Shown here: in pieces, positions 22,796-30,155 of the stretch | Numbering within the stretch: the stretch's first letter is position 1 | How the letters are laid out: each line of letters starts with the position of its first letter | Source of the DNA: Nitrosopumilaceae archaeon | Lineage (GTDB): Archaea > Thermoproteota > Nitrososphaeria > Nitrososphaerales > Nitrosopumilaceae | DNA: 34,227 nucleotides | NCBI GenBank assembly: GCA_022823825.1 | Contig: JAJEHG010000057.1 | Span: 1-34,227, forward strand | Direction of reading: 5' to 3' | Position numbers and translations under genes: made by a program | The notes under the pieces: generated by a model | What the model saw: the letters and a program-made list of their open reading frames with translations, nothing else | Told to the model about the DNA's origin: nothing | Database searches by the model: none

Positions 22796-23380
22796 TCACA
22801 CCCGCGGCGGCGCCCCCCACCGGGCATACAGCTCGTGCTCTATCCCGAACTGGTCCAGGCACTTGCCGACCGTGTGGTCCACCATGTCCTGAATGGTGCC
22901 GGGCTTGGTGTAGAACTCCGTGACGGGCGGGAGTATCACGACCCCGAGCCGCGCCAGCTTCAGCAGGTTCTCAAGGTGGATGGCCGAGAGGGGCGCCTCC
23001 CTTGCAACCAGTATCAGCTTCCGGCACTCCTTTATCGTGACGCCGGCCGCCCTTGCAATCAGGGTGTCGTCATACCCGTGCGCGACTGCAGACGCGGTCT
23101 TCATGCTGCACGGGGCCACTATCATGCCGTCTGTGATGTGCGTCCCGCTTGATATTGCAGACGCCATGTTGGCGTCATCGGACGTGGCGGTGGCAAGGGC
23201 CTTTACCTCGGACACCGAATAGTCGGTCTCCATCGAGACGCACTTGGAGGCCCACTCGGACATTACGAGGTGCGTCTCAACCCCGAGATCCCTGAGCACC
23301 TCCAGCAGCCTGATTCCGTATATGGCCCCCGTGCTTCCGGTCATGCCGACTGCAAGCCTACGGGGTCGCATGCCACCCAT
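22796..23380 (-). CDS. ubiX: UbiX-type flavin prenyltransferase
   Basis: A 194-residue flavoprotein of the UbiX/Pad1 family, which prenylates FMN to make the cofactor for UbiD-type decarboxylases. Seen are LAVGMTGSTGAIYGIRLLEVL at the start (FMN-binding), the MIVAPCSMKTASAVAHG motif, DTLIARAAGVTIKECRKLILVAREAPLS, and ILPPVTEFYTKPGTI near the end, a classical UbiX C-terminal motif. The start at ATG 23380 is favoured by a TATA box 24 bp upstream; ATG 23371 is nearly as good. Its neighbour is the SRPBCC-like protein. No UbiD is visible in the window. Confidence 0.92.
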   Translation of the reverse strand: MGGMRPRRLAVGMTGSTGAIYGIRLLEVLRDLGVETHLVMSEWASKCVSMETDYSVSEVKALATATSDDANMASAISSGTHITDGMIVAPCSMKTASAVAHGYDDTLIARAAGVTIKECRKLILVAREAPLSAIHLENLLKLARLGVVILPPVTEFYTKPGTIQDMVDHTVGKCLDQFGIEHELYARWGAPPRV

Positions 23381-23398
23381 GGGTATGATAGGGGCATA

Positions 23399-23409
23399 TG
23401 CTATTTTAG
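23399..23409 (-). promoter_or_regulatory. TATA box for ubiX
   Basis: The minus strand reads GCCTAAAATAG about 24 bp before ATG 23380. Confidence 0.55.
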
Positions 23410-23434
23410 GCATTGCAAGCGGCCGCGCGGCCGC

Positions 23435-24475
23435 TCACCGGGGGACTATGCGCCCCGAGCCGGCAATGCGGATGGGCGTGGCCTCCGGCCTGAGTATGAC
23501 TGCCGTGTCGCCATGGTGGTACGTGACCGGCTTTGCAAGGCTCAGGGAGATCCTGCAGGGGCCTTGGTGGTCGTGGCCGCCGTTGCCGTTGCCGCCGTTT
23601 CCGCCGTCGCACGAGACGCCCGAGACTGTCGCGGCCCTTGCCTGCAGTCCCACCGACACTATGCACCCCTGCTTCTCGGACAGCCCGGCCTTGTAGAACC
23701 GGTTCGGCGTATAGTCCAGCGTCATATCCGTAGAGTCGACTAGCGCGTCGTTGCCGGCCTCTGACAGGACGTCGCCGCGCCGCACATCCTCGGGCTTTGG
23801 GCCCTTTACCGCCAGCCCCACGCGCGCAGGGCATGACGCCGTGCCGACGGGATCGTCGTGCATCTGTATGGACTTTACCAGCGCCTCGGAGCCGGACGGA
23901 TGCAGCGTAAGCGTGTCATACTGGCTTATGGAGCCGGACGTCACCCTGCCGAGTATCACCGCCCCCACCCCCTTTACGTCAAACGAGTGGTCTATTGCAA
24001 CCTCGGCGGGCCGCCCGCCCGCCTCATCCGCGCCGGCACGAGGGTCCCCGGCCAGGGGAGGCAGCGCGTCGACCGCCTGCGCCAGCCCCGACGCGTCCAC
24101 CCTGCTGTAGTTCTCGACTACCGTCCCCTTTATCATGGAGTCCAGCCTGCCCTCGTCGACCTCGTACGTGTGGCACAGTATGCCGTCCCGCCTGCCCAGC
24201 GTGTCCAGCGCGACGATCTGTTCCCCAGTAAAGCGATCCAGCGCGTCGACATGGAATATCACGTATTCGGACATTGAGACGGCCTGGAACAGGGGAGTAA
24301 TCTTCTCTGGAAACCCCGTCGCCACCACCCACGTCCTTACCACATCGCGCGCCTTTTTGTCATGTATGGTGATGTCAGAGGACGTGCCCGCCCTGCCAAA
24401 CTCTGCCGCGGTCTCCTTGCGGCCCAGGACGCAAAAGTTGATCGACGCCGGCCCCGCCCGCTTGCCAGAATCCAT
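23435..24475 (-). CDS. Translation-factor-like protein with degenerate GTPase domain (EF-Tu/SelB-like)
   Basis: A 346-residue protein with EF-Tu/SelB-type beta-barrel domains at about 155-245 (VAIDHSFDVKGVGAVILGRVTSGSIS, then VGLAVKGPKPEDVRRGDVL) and a third barrel at about 250-346. The N-terminal region (1-150), where the GTPase should be, has a start like NFCVLGRKETAAEFG in place of the GxxxxGKT P-loop and lacks clear DxxG and NKxD motifs. It therefore probably does not hydrolyse GTP. A Gly/Asn/His-rich insertion (CDGGNGGNGNGGHDHQG, about 289-305) breaks domain 3. Start at ATG 24475 by TATA spacing and homology. Function unknown; a tRNA or ribosome contact is inferred from the fold. Confidence 0.75.
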   Translation of the reverse strand: MDSGKRAGPASINFCVLGRKETAAEFGRAGTSSDITIHDKKARDVVRTWVVATGFPEKITPLFQAVSMSEYVIFHVDALDRFTGEQIVALDTLGRRDGILCHTYEVDEGRLDSMIKGTVVENYSRVDASGLAQAVDALPPLAGDPRAGADEAGGRPAEVAIDHSFDVKGVGAVILGRVTSGSISQYDTLTLHPSGSEALVKSIQMHDDPVGTASCPARVGLAVKGPKPEDVRRGDVLSEAGNDALVDSTDMTLDYTPNRFYKAGLSEKQGCIVSVGLQARAATVSGVSCDGGNGGNGNGGHDHQGPCRISLSLAKPVTYHHGDTAVILRPEATPIRIAGSGRIVPR

Positions 24476-24495
24476 GCAGGGCGGGTACGCGGTGC

Positions 24496-24505
24496 CCTTA
24501 AGAGT
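24496..24505 (-). promoter_or_regulatory. TATA box for the EF-Tu-like gene
   Basis: CTCTTAAGGG on the minus strand, centred 25 bp before ATG 24475, within a GC-rich setting. Confidence 0.5.
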
Positions 24506-24515
24506 CAGCCGGTCG

Positions 24516-25451
24516 TCACGGGAACGACTGCAGTGCGCCGGCATAGCTTGCAAACCTGTGGTTTGCGGGGCGCAGCAGCTTCTGCCGGTACTTGGAGGCC
24601 GTGACCGGCGTCCCCTTTTTGCGGCCGCGCGCCGAGCCGCGGGAAACTGCGCCGCGCAGGCCCAGCGGCCCGACGCCGCCGGGGAAGAACTCTTCGGATT
24701 CGGCCTCAAGAAGGACGTCGTCGGAGGGGGCGTAGCAGTTTACCAGCCTGCCGCGTACGGTGTGGTCTATCGCGCGGCGCGCCGCCGCGTCATCCTGCAC
24801 GTCAGCGGGTAGGGACGAGCCGAAGAGGTGCACGCCCTCTATGATTCCGCGCGAGAAGGGGCGCAGGCCGGCAGCAGAGGCAGGCGCGGCGGAGGGCCCC
24901 CCCAGCGAGCCGTAGGCCAAATACATCATGGTGTGGAATATCACTTCTGAGCCAAGCGAGTGCCCGAGGAGCCGCACCCTCGTGCCCAGGTTTGCCCGGT
25001 CCCGCTTGAAGTCCGTTACAAACCGGGCAAGGTGCCTGCCGTTTGCCCTTGCGATCCGCCTGCCGGCCTCGAGCGCCCTGCGCTGGTGCCTCCTGACGTG
25101 CGCTCCCAGTGTGTTTGAGTCGTAGCTGAACCCCACCACGTGCGGCAGCTGCTGGCCCCTCCGGGTGCCTCCGTCGCCGCCGCCCCCGCGGCGCAGCCGG
25201 GCGAGCATGTCCCTTGCAATCACCGCCTTCTCCAGAGCGCCCCGGTCGTCGTTGCGAAGCCCGTGCACCATTATGGCAAGCTCGGGCGAGCCGCGTGCCA
25301 CATACTCAAAGTAGCGGCGCGGGTACAGCCGGTACGTCACGCCCGGGCGCAGGGCCCTGCCGTCGACCAGGTTGTAACTGCCGCGCGTGGTGATTCGCGG
25401 AATGCGGTGCGCGCGCACGGCATTTTGCGGGGGTCCGTGGCCACGAGTCAT
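24516..25451 (-). CDS. DUF726-like alpha/beta hydrolase
   Basis: A 311-residue protein with an alpha/beta-hydrolase signature. Candidate triad residues are S165 in GHSLGS, D244/D245 in the NCYAPSDDVLL segment and H298 near NHRFASYAG; an oxyanion-type IMVHGLRND lies at about 60-68. The order and the Asn-x-Tyr-x-x-x-Asp wording resemble the DUF726 family, known mainly from eukaryotic membrane proteins, but here no membrane segment is obvious. A Gly-rich insertion (about 89-99) separates the first strand pair from the next. Its ATG overlaps the MetRS stop (ATGA), so it is translated from the same mRNA. The substrate is unknown; lipase or esterase is plausible. Confidence 0.75.
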   Translation of the reverse strand: MTRGHGPPQNAVRAHRIPRITTRGSYNLVDGRALRPGVTYRLYPRRYFEYVARGSPELAIMVHGLRNDDRGALEKAVIARDMLARLRRGGGGDGGTRRGQQLPHVVGFSYDSNTLGAHVRRHQRRALEAGRRIARANGRHLARFVTDFKRDRANLGTRVRLLGHSLGSEVIFHTMMYLAYGSLGGPSAAPASAAGLRPFSRGIIEGVHLFGSSLPADVQDDAAARRAIDHTVRGRLVNCYAPSDDVLLEAESEEFFPGGVGPLGLRGAVSRGSARGRKKGTPVTASKYRQKLLRPANHRFASYAGALQSFP

Positions 25452-27331
25452 TGTGGCTCGCGTGAGTGGCCGCCGTCCTTGCCGTTGCTGCTCACCCCGG
25501 AACCGGCGGCGGGGTCGGCTGCAGAATCATCATCAAAGCGCCCAAGCTGCCCCTTGTGCCTTTTTATCTCGTCGTCCTCGACGCGCGCAAAGAGGGGGGA
25601 GACTGTGCCAATGCGGTGGCCCGGCTTTATGAGTATGTCCGACGCGGAGTCCCACGCGGAGTCCTCGGGACTGCCGTCCAGCCCGAGCTGGCCCCATATG
25701 CGCGTGGACGACTCTGGGAGGAACGGGCACACCGCCACTGCAAGCGACCTCACAGCGTTGAGTGACAGGTACATGCACGTCTGGGCGGACTGCCTGCTGC
25801 CTGCTGCTGCCGCGGCTGCCGCATCTGTCCCCGAGTCCGCCGCCCCCTCGGGCCCCTGCTTGGGGACGGACTTCCACGGCTCCTTGTGCTGAAAGTACTG
25901 GTTGAAGTGGGATGAGAACGCCATTATCGTCTTGAGCGCCCTGTCAAGGTGGTTCTGGTCCATCAGCACCCGGGTCTCGGCCGCAAGCCCGGCGATCCTG
26001 GACGCGGCCTCCTCGTCCAGGTTATCAAACGGGCCGGGCTCCGGCACCACACCGCCAAACTTCTTGGCGGTGAACCCGAGCGCCCTGTTGACCAGGTTGC
26101 CCAGGTTTCCAATAAGCTCGGCGTTTATCCGGGATGCAAACTCGTCCCAGTCAAAGTTCAGGTCGTCCTGCGAGTACGGGTTTATGGCCACCAGATAGTA
26201 CCGGAGATAGTCGGCAGGGTAATGCTGGAGAAACTCGCGCAGCCCTATGTACCAGTTGCGGCTCTTTGAGATCTTTTTTGACTGCAGCGTCAGGTGTCCG
26301 CGCGTCGGGACATAGTCGGGCAGCTTGAACTCGGAGCTTATGCCCAGCCTCATAGCCGGAAGGAACAGGTAGTGGTGGTATACGATGTCCTTGCCGATAA
26401 AGTGGTAAATGTCGGCCGAGTTCCAGAACTCTTTTCCATCCATCCCCCTCGACTCGAGAAACTCCATCGCGGACGATATGTACGCAAGGTGGTTGTCAAA
26501 CCAGCCGTAAAAGACCCGGGGGGCCGCGCCGTCGTTGTCGGTACGCCGCGGCGGCACCGGCACCCCCCACGGTATGTCGCGGGTGATGTCCCAATCCGAG
26601 AGGCCAGAGGTTATCCAGTTCTGCACGTACCGCTTGACGTCGGTCTGGAGGTTCTCGTTGCCCTCAAGCCAAGAGGAGAGCTCGCCGGCAAAGCTGCTCA
26701 GGCGGAAGAACGCGTGGGTGGAGCGCCTCTTTGTCGGGGCGGCCCCGCATATGGAGCACTTTGGGTCGGATATCTCCTCCGGGACGCGGCCGCAGGCCTC
26801 GCAGAGGTCGGAATACTGGTCGGGCGCCCCGCAGTGGGGGCACGTGCCCCTGACGTAGCGGTCCGGCAGGAACTTTGAGTCGTATTCGCAGTAAAACTGC
26901 ACCACGTCCTGCTCGAATATGTGCCCGGCCTCGTCGAGCTTTGCGAACACGTCCTGGACGAACGCCACGTTGCGCTCCGAGCTGGTCTGCGAAAAGCAGT
27001 CAAACCGGATGCCGAACGCCTCAAAGTCCTCCCTGTCCCTCCTGTTCCACCCGGCCACGTATTCCTGCGGCGTCACGCCCTCCTTTTCGGACTGTATCAG
27101 GATGGGCGTGCCAAAGTCGTCGGACGCGCAGACATAGTACGCCTCCGTTCCCGCCATCCTCAGGTAGCGGCACGTGACATCGGCCGGAAGGTACGTGGAC
27201 GCGACGTGCCCCAGGTGTATCTCGCCGTTCGCGTACGGGAGGGCGCTCGTGATTACGGCCCTGCGGCGCGGCGCACTGGGTGCGGACTGCCCGCGTCCGG
27301 GCCCCGGCGTACTGTCTGTCATCGATTCCAT
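25448..27331 (-). CDS. metG: Methionyl-tRNA synthetase
   Basis: A 627-residue class I aminoacyl-tRNA synthetase attaching methionine to tRNA-Met. Seen are the HIGH-type signature HLGH (39-42), zinc knuckles CPHCGAPDQYSDLCEACG and CSICG, the KMSKS equivalent KISKS (about 340), and a helical anticodon-binding domain. A low-complexity Ala/Gly/Ser insertion (about residues 510-530) interrupts this domain. The extra C-terminal tRNA-binding (EMAP/Trbp111) domain is absent, as in many archaea. The start at ATG 27331 lies 27 bp from a TATA box that abuts the SAH hydrolase stop; GTG 27349 is an alternative. The DUF726-like gene follows with overlap. Confidence 0.95.
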   Translation of the reverse strand: MESMTDSTPGPGRGQSAPSAPRRRAVITSALPYANGEIHLGHVASTYLPADVTCRYLRMAGTEAYYVCASDDFGTPILIQSEKEGVTPQEYVAGWNRRDREDFEAFGIRFDCFSQTSSERNVAFVQDVFAKLDEAGHIFEQDVVQFYCEYDSKFLPDRYVRGTCPHCGAPDQYSDLCEACGRVPEEISDPKCSICGAAPTKRRSTHAFFRLSSFAGELSSWLEGNENLQTDVKRYVQNWITSGLSDWDITRDIPWGVPVPPRRTDNDGAAPRVFYGWFDNHLAYISSAMEFLESRGMDGKEFWNSADIYHFIGKDIVYHHYLFLPAMRLGISSEFKLPDYVPTRGHLTLQSKKISKSRNWYIGLREFLQHYPADYLRYYLVAINPYSQDDLNFDWDEFASRINAELIGNLGNLVNRALGFTAKKFGGVVPEPGPFDNLDEEAASRIAGLAAETRVLMDQNHLDRALKTIMAFSSHFNQYFQHKEPWKSVPKQGPEGAADSGTDAAAAAAAGSRQSAQTCMYLSLNAVRSLAVAVCPFLPESSTRIWGQLGLDGSPEDSAWDSASDILIKPGHRIGTVSPLFARVEDDEIKRHKGQLGRFDDDSAADPAAGSGVSSNGKDGGHSREPQ

Positions 27332-27352
27332 GCACTGGATGTGCGGCACATC

Positions 27353-27363
27353 GGTTAAAAGCC
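27353..27363 (-). promoter_or_regulatory. TATA box for metG
   Basis: The minus strand reads GGCTTTTAACC-like sequence centred 27 bp before ATG 27331, immediately after the SAH hydrolase stop codon. Confidence 0.55.
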
Positions 27364-28613
27364 TACCAACTCTCCGCGTACTCGGACTGCTCCTTGGTGA
27401 GCCTGTCTATCCGGACTCCCATGGCGCCGAGCGCGTCGACGGCCACCTGCCTGTCTATCGACTCGGGCACGTTGAGTATCTCGTTTTTCATGTTTTGGTA
27501 GTTCTCCAGTATGTGCATTATAGAGCTCAGCTGGTTTGAGAACGACTGGGCCATCACCTCCGGCGGGTGCCCCTCTGCGGCGACCAGGTTTGCAAGGCGC
27601 CCCTTGCCAACGAGGTAGACCTTTTTGCCGTTCTTCAGGACACACTCATCAAGACTGGGCCTGACCTGGCGGACTGACCGGGAGCGGTTCAGCAGGTAGT
27701 CGCTGTCAATCTCCACGTCAAAGTGCCCCACGTTTCCCATTACGGCGGAGTCCGGCATCCGGTCTATGTGCTCCTTTGTGATAACGTCGCGCATGCCCGT
27801 GCAGGTTATGAACACCTGGCCCGTCCTGCACGCCTTTGACATGGGCTCGACGTCAAACCCGTCCATGAACGCCTCGAGTGCCCTTACCGGGTCGACCTCA
27901 GTCACCACCACGCGCGATCCCATGCCGCGGCACCTGGCGGCCACCCCCTTGCCGACCCAGCCGTATCCGGCGACCACGACGCGCTTGGAGGCCATCAGCA
28001 GGTTCATGGCCCGCAGGTAGCCGTCTATGGTCGACTGCCCCGTCCCGTAACGGTTGTCAAAGAGGTGCTTTGTATGGGCCTCGTTTACCAGTATCACGGG
28101 ATAGCGCAGCTTGCCCTGCCTCTGCACGGCGCGTATGCGGTTGACGCCAGCGGTGGTCTCCTCCGTGGCCCCCTTTATGTCAAGTTTGGCAAAGCGCGGA
28201 TCAAAGTGCGCCATTATGTTCATGTCGGCCCCGTCGTCCACCAGTATGGAGGGCTTGTGCCCCAGCACCTTTGAGATGCACCAGTCGTACTCCTTCTGGG
28301 TCTCGGTGCTCCACGCGTAGGTGTGCACCCCCTGCGACGCCAAAAACGTGGCTATGTCGTCCTGGGTGGTGAGCGGGTTGCCCCCGCAGCAGGCCACCTC
28401 GGCCCCCAGGCCCTTTAGGCCCATCAGCAGGACGGAGGTCTCCTTTGTGATGTGCAGGCACAGCCCGACCGTGACCCCGCGGAGGGGCTTGCCGTTGCCC
28501 CTCTTCTTGAGGCGCGATATTGTATTGTCAAGTATCTTCATGTGCGATTTGGCCCACTCGTACGAGGTCTTGCCCTGCCGCTCAAGCCTAGCGCCGCCCT
28601 TTACCTTGCTCAA
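27363..28613 (-). CDS. ahcY: S-adenosylhomocysteine hydrolase
   Basis: A 416-residue NAD-dependent enzyme that splits SAH into homocysteine and adenosine, keeping methylation going. Seen are the substrate-domain motifs (SVLLMGLKGLGAEVACCGGNP; DDGADMN), the NAD-binding VAGYGWVGKGVAARCRGMG (about 217-236), GNVGHFDVEID and the final LVAAEGHPPEVMAQSFSNQ. It is of the shorter archaeal type, lacking the long C-terminal tail carrying Lys/Tyr cofactor contacts of animal enzymes. The start is TTG 28613, 25 bp from a strong TATA box, so a leaderless TTG mRNA is likely. Confidence 0.95.
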   Translation of the reverse strand: MSKVKGGARLERQGKTSYEWAKSHMKILDNTISRLKKRGNGKPLRGVTVGLCLHITKETSVLLMGLKGLGAEVACCGGNPLTTQDDIATFLASQGVHTYAWSTETQKEYDWCISKVLGHKPSILVDDGADMNIMAHFDPRFAKLDIKGATEETTAGVNRIRAVQRQGKLRYPVILVNEAHTKHLFDNRYGTGQSTIDGYLRAMNLLMASKRVVVAGYGWVGKGVAARCRGMGSRVVVTEVDPVRALEAFMDGFDVEPMSKACRTGQVFITCTGMRDVITKEHIDRMPDSAVMGNVGHFDVEIDSDYLLNRSRSVRQVRPSLDECVLKNGKKVYLVGKGRLANLVAAEGHPPEVMAQSFSNQLSSIMHILENYQNMKNEILNVPESIDRQVAVDALGAMGVRIDRLTKEQSEYAESW

Positions 28614-28633
28614 TGCTGGGCACGCCGACGCAT

Positions 28634-28644
28634 GCTATAAAATC
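28634..28644 (-). promoter_or_regulatory. TATA box for ahcY
   Basis: The minus strand reads GATTTTATAGC, centred 25 bp before TTG 28613; a strong TATA match. Confidence 0.6.
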
Positions 28645-28879
28645 CTATACGGCGCAGCGCCGCAGCCGTCACTTTGGGGGGGGTCAGGTGAAGCTGCCGG
28701 GCGGCGGCAGAATCTGGGAAGCGCCGGGATTTTTTTACGGGGTTTCAGATTATCCTGTTCCTACTGCTACCGCCATGCCAACCTTGACGTTCTGATGCGG
28801 ATGTGCGCCGATCACAAGCCCCCCCCCCCTCCCTTCACTTGCATAGGCCAGTTTCACAACTGCCGGCCCGGGCAAACAG

Positions 28880-28888
28880 TCTAAATAC
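28880..28888 (+). promoter_or_regulatory. TATA box for the Rieske gene
   Basis: TCTAAATAC is centred 26 bp before ATG 28910. Confidence 0.6.
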
Positions 28889-28909
28889 GCGCCCTGCACG
28901 CGCACACCC

Positions 28910-29212
28910 ATGGTATGGAGGAAGATCGCCCAGAAGGGAGACGTGCAACCGGGCAAGGGCAGGGCCTTTGCGGTGGACGACAAGCAGATTGCGCTCTTCA
29001 ACCAGGACGGATACCACGCCATGGACGACCTGTGCGTGCACCAGGACGGCTCCATCGCGCCGGGCAAGCTCGAGGGGGACATTGTGGAGTGCCCGCTGCA
29101 CTTTTGGCACTACAACATCAAGACCGGCGAGCTCAAGGACTACATGAAGGACATAAAGCTGCAGACGTACGCGGTGGACGTCAGGGACGACGGCATATAC
29201 GTCGACGTGTAG
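28910..29212 (+). CDS. Rieske-type [2Fe-2S] ferredoxin
   Basis: A 100-residue soluble Rieske protein. The cluster ligands are C42-x-H44 (LCVHQDG) and C61-x2-H64 (CPLHFWHY), the spacing typical of dioxygenase ferredoxins and NirD-like proteins; the respiratory disulfide cysteines of bc1 Rieske proteins are absent. It would carry one electron to an oxygenase or reductase; the partner is unknown. No signal peptide, so it is cytosolic. The C-terminal strand ends DDGIYVDV. It has its own leaderless promoter, with nadE about 110 nt downstream under a separate one. Confidence 0.93.
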   Translation: MVWRKIAQKGDVQPGKGRAFAVDDKQIALFNQDGYHAMDDLCVHQDGSIAPGKLEGDIVECPLHFWHYNIKTGELKDYMKDIKLQTYAVDVRDDGIYVDV

Positions 29213-29285
29213 GGCGCGCGGGCCCGAGTGACAAATGCCGGCGGATATCCCCGGTGCGATAACAGCAATAACAACAACAACATAA

Positions 29286-29294
29286 CCTTTATTC
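29286..29294 (+). promoter_or_regulatory. TATA-like box for nadE
   Basis: CCTTTATTC is centred about 28 bp before TTG 29319. Confidence 0.45.
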
Positions 29295-29318
29295 TGATAC
29301 AGGGCGCCCGACGTCACG

Positions 29319-30131
29319 TTGGGCGCGGACGTCGCATCGGAAATCACGGGGCAGGACTATGGCCGCATAGCGGGCCGCATACGCGACTACATCCGGCAGC
29401 AGATCTCAGAGGCGCGCGCAGACGGGCTCGTGCTGGGCCTCAGCGGGGGGATCGACTCCGCGGTGCTGGCGTACCTGTGCAGGACCGACGGGCTGCTTGA
29501 AAAGACCCTCGCCATAATGATGCCGGACACGACGGTAACCCCAGAGTCGGAGACCGCAGACGCCCAGAGGATAATATCGATACTGGGCATGCAGTACAAG
29601 CTGGTGGACATCGCGCCCATACTGCGCGAGTACTGCATGTACCTGGAGCCCAACGCGGGTGCCAGGGCCAACCTCGCCGCAAGGGTCAGGTCAAACATAC
29701 TGTACTATTACGCAAACGCAAAGAACCTGCTCGTCCTGGGCTCAAGCGACAGGAGCGAGCACCTGATCGGATACTTTACCAAGTACGGCGACGGCGCGTC
29801 GGACGTGGCCCCGATAGTCTCGCTTTACAAGACGCAGGTAAGGGGGCTGGCAAGGCACCTGGGCGTGCCGGACTCCATAATAGGGAAGAAGAGCAGCCCG
29901 TTCCTGAGAAAGGGGGACGAGGCCGAGGCGGAGATCGGCGCCACCTACGAGGAGATCGACTCCGTGCTGTGGTGCGCCATTGAGAAGGGAATGCCCGCGG
30001 AGGCGGCCGCGGAGGCGGCCCGGGTCGACGCCGCAAGGGCACAGGACATACTGGGAATGAATCGCTCAAGCAGGCACAAGAGGGAGCCGCCGGCCAGGGA
30101 GGACCTCGGGCAGGCGTACGACGCCCGGTGA
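29319..30131 (+). CDS. nadE: NAD synthetase (ammonia-dependent type)
   Basis: A 270-residue ATP-dependent enzyme that amidates deamido-NAD to NAD. The ATP PP-loop is SGGIDSA (42-48). Other family segments are VLGSSDRSEHLIGYFTKYGDG (about 145-165) and KSSPFLRKGDEAEAEIG (about 195-211). The absence of an N-terminal nitrilase glutaminase domain marks it as the ammonia-using short form. The start TTG 29319 is best supported by a TATA-like element 28 bp upstream. The stop is followed by a purine-rich stretch that serves the next gene. Confidence 0.93.
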   Translation: MGADVASEITGQDYGRIAGRIRDYIRQQISEARADGLVLGLSGGIDSAVLAYLCRTDGLLEKTLAIMMPDTTVTPESETADAQRIISILGMQYKLVDIAPILREYCMYLEPNAGARANLAARVRSNILYYYANAKNLLVLGSSDRSEHLIGYFTKYGDGASDVAPIVSLYKTQVRGLARHLGVPDSIIGKKSSPFLRKGDEAEAEIGATYEEIDSVLWCAIEKGMPAEAAAEAARVDAARAQDILGMNRSSRHKREPPAREDLGQAYDAR

Positions 30132-30147
30132 GGAGGAGGAGGAGAGG
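30132..30147 (+). promoter_or_regulatory. Purine-rich Shine-Dalgarno region before cysS
   Basis: Repeated GGAGG-like purines lie between the nadE stop and the cysS ATG (30156). This is an SD-dependent start within an operon, in contrast to the leaderless starts elsewhere. Confidence 0.5.
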
Positions 30148-30155
30148 GCAGAGAC

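Larger units (their letters stand above)
28614..28909. other. Divergent intergenic region
   Basis: 296 bp between the divergent ahcY and Rieske genes. It holds the ahcY TATA box (28634-28644) and the Rieske TATA box (28880-28888), a G run at 28675-28682 and a C run near 28820-28830. No further gene or RNA is recognised. Confidence 0.55.
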
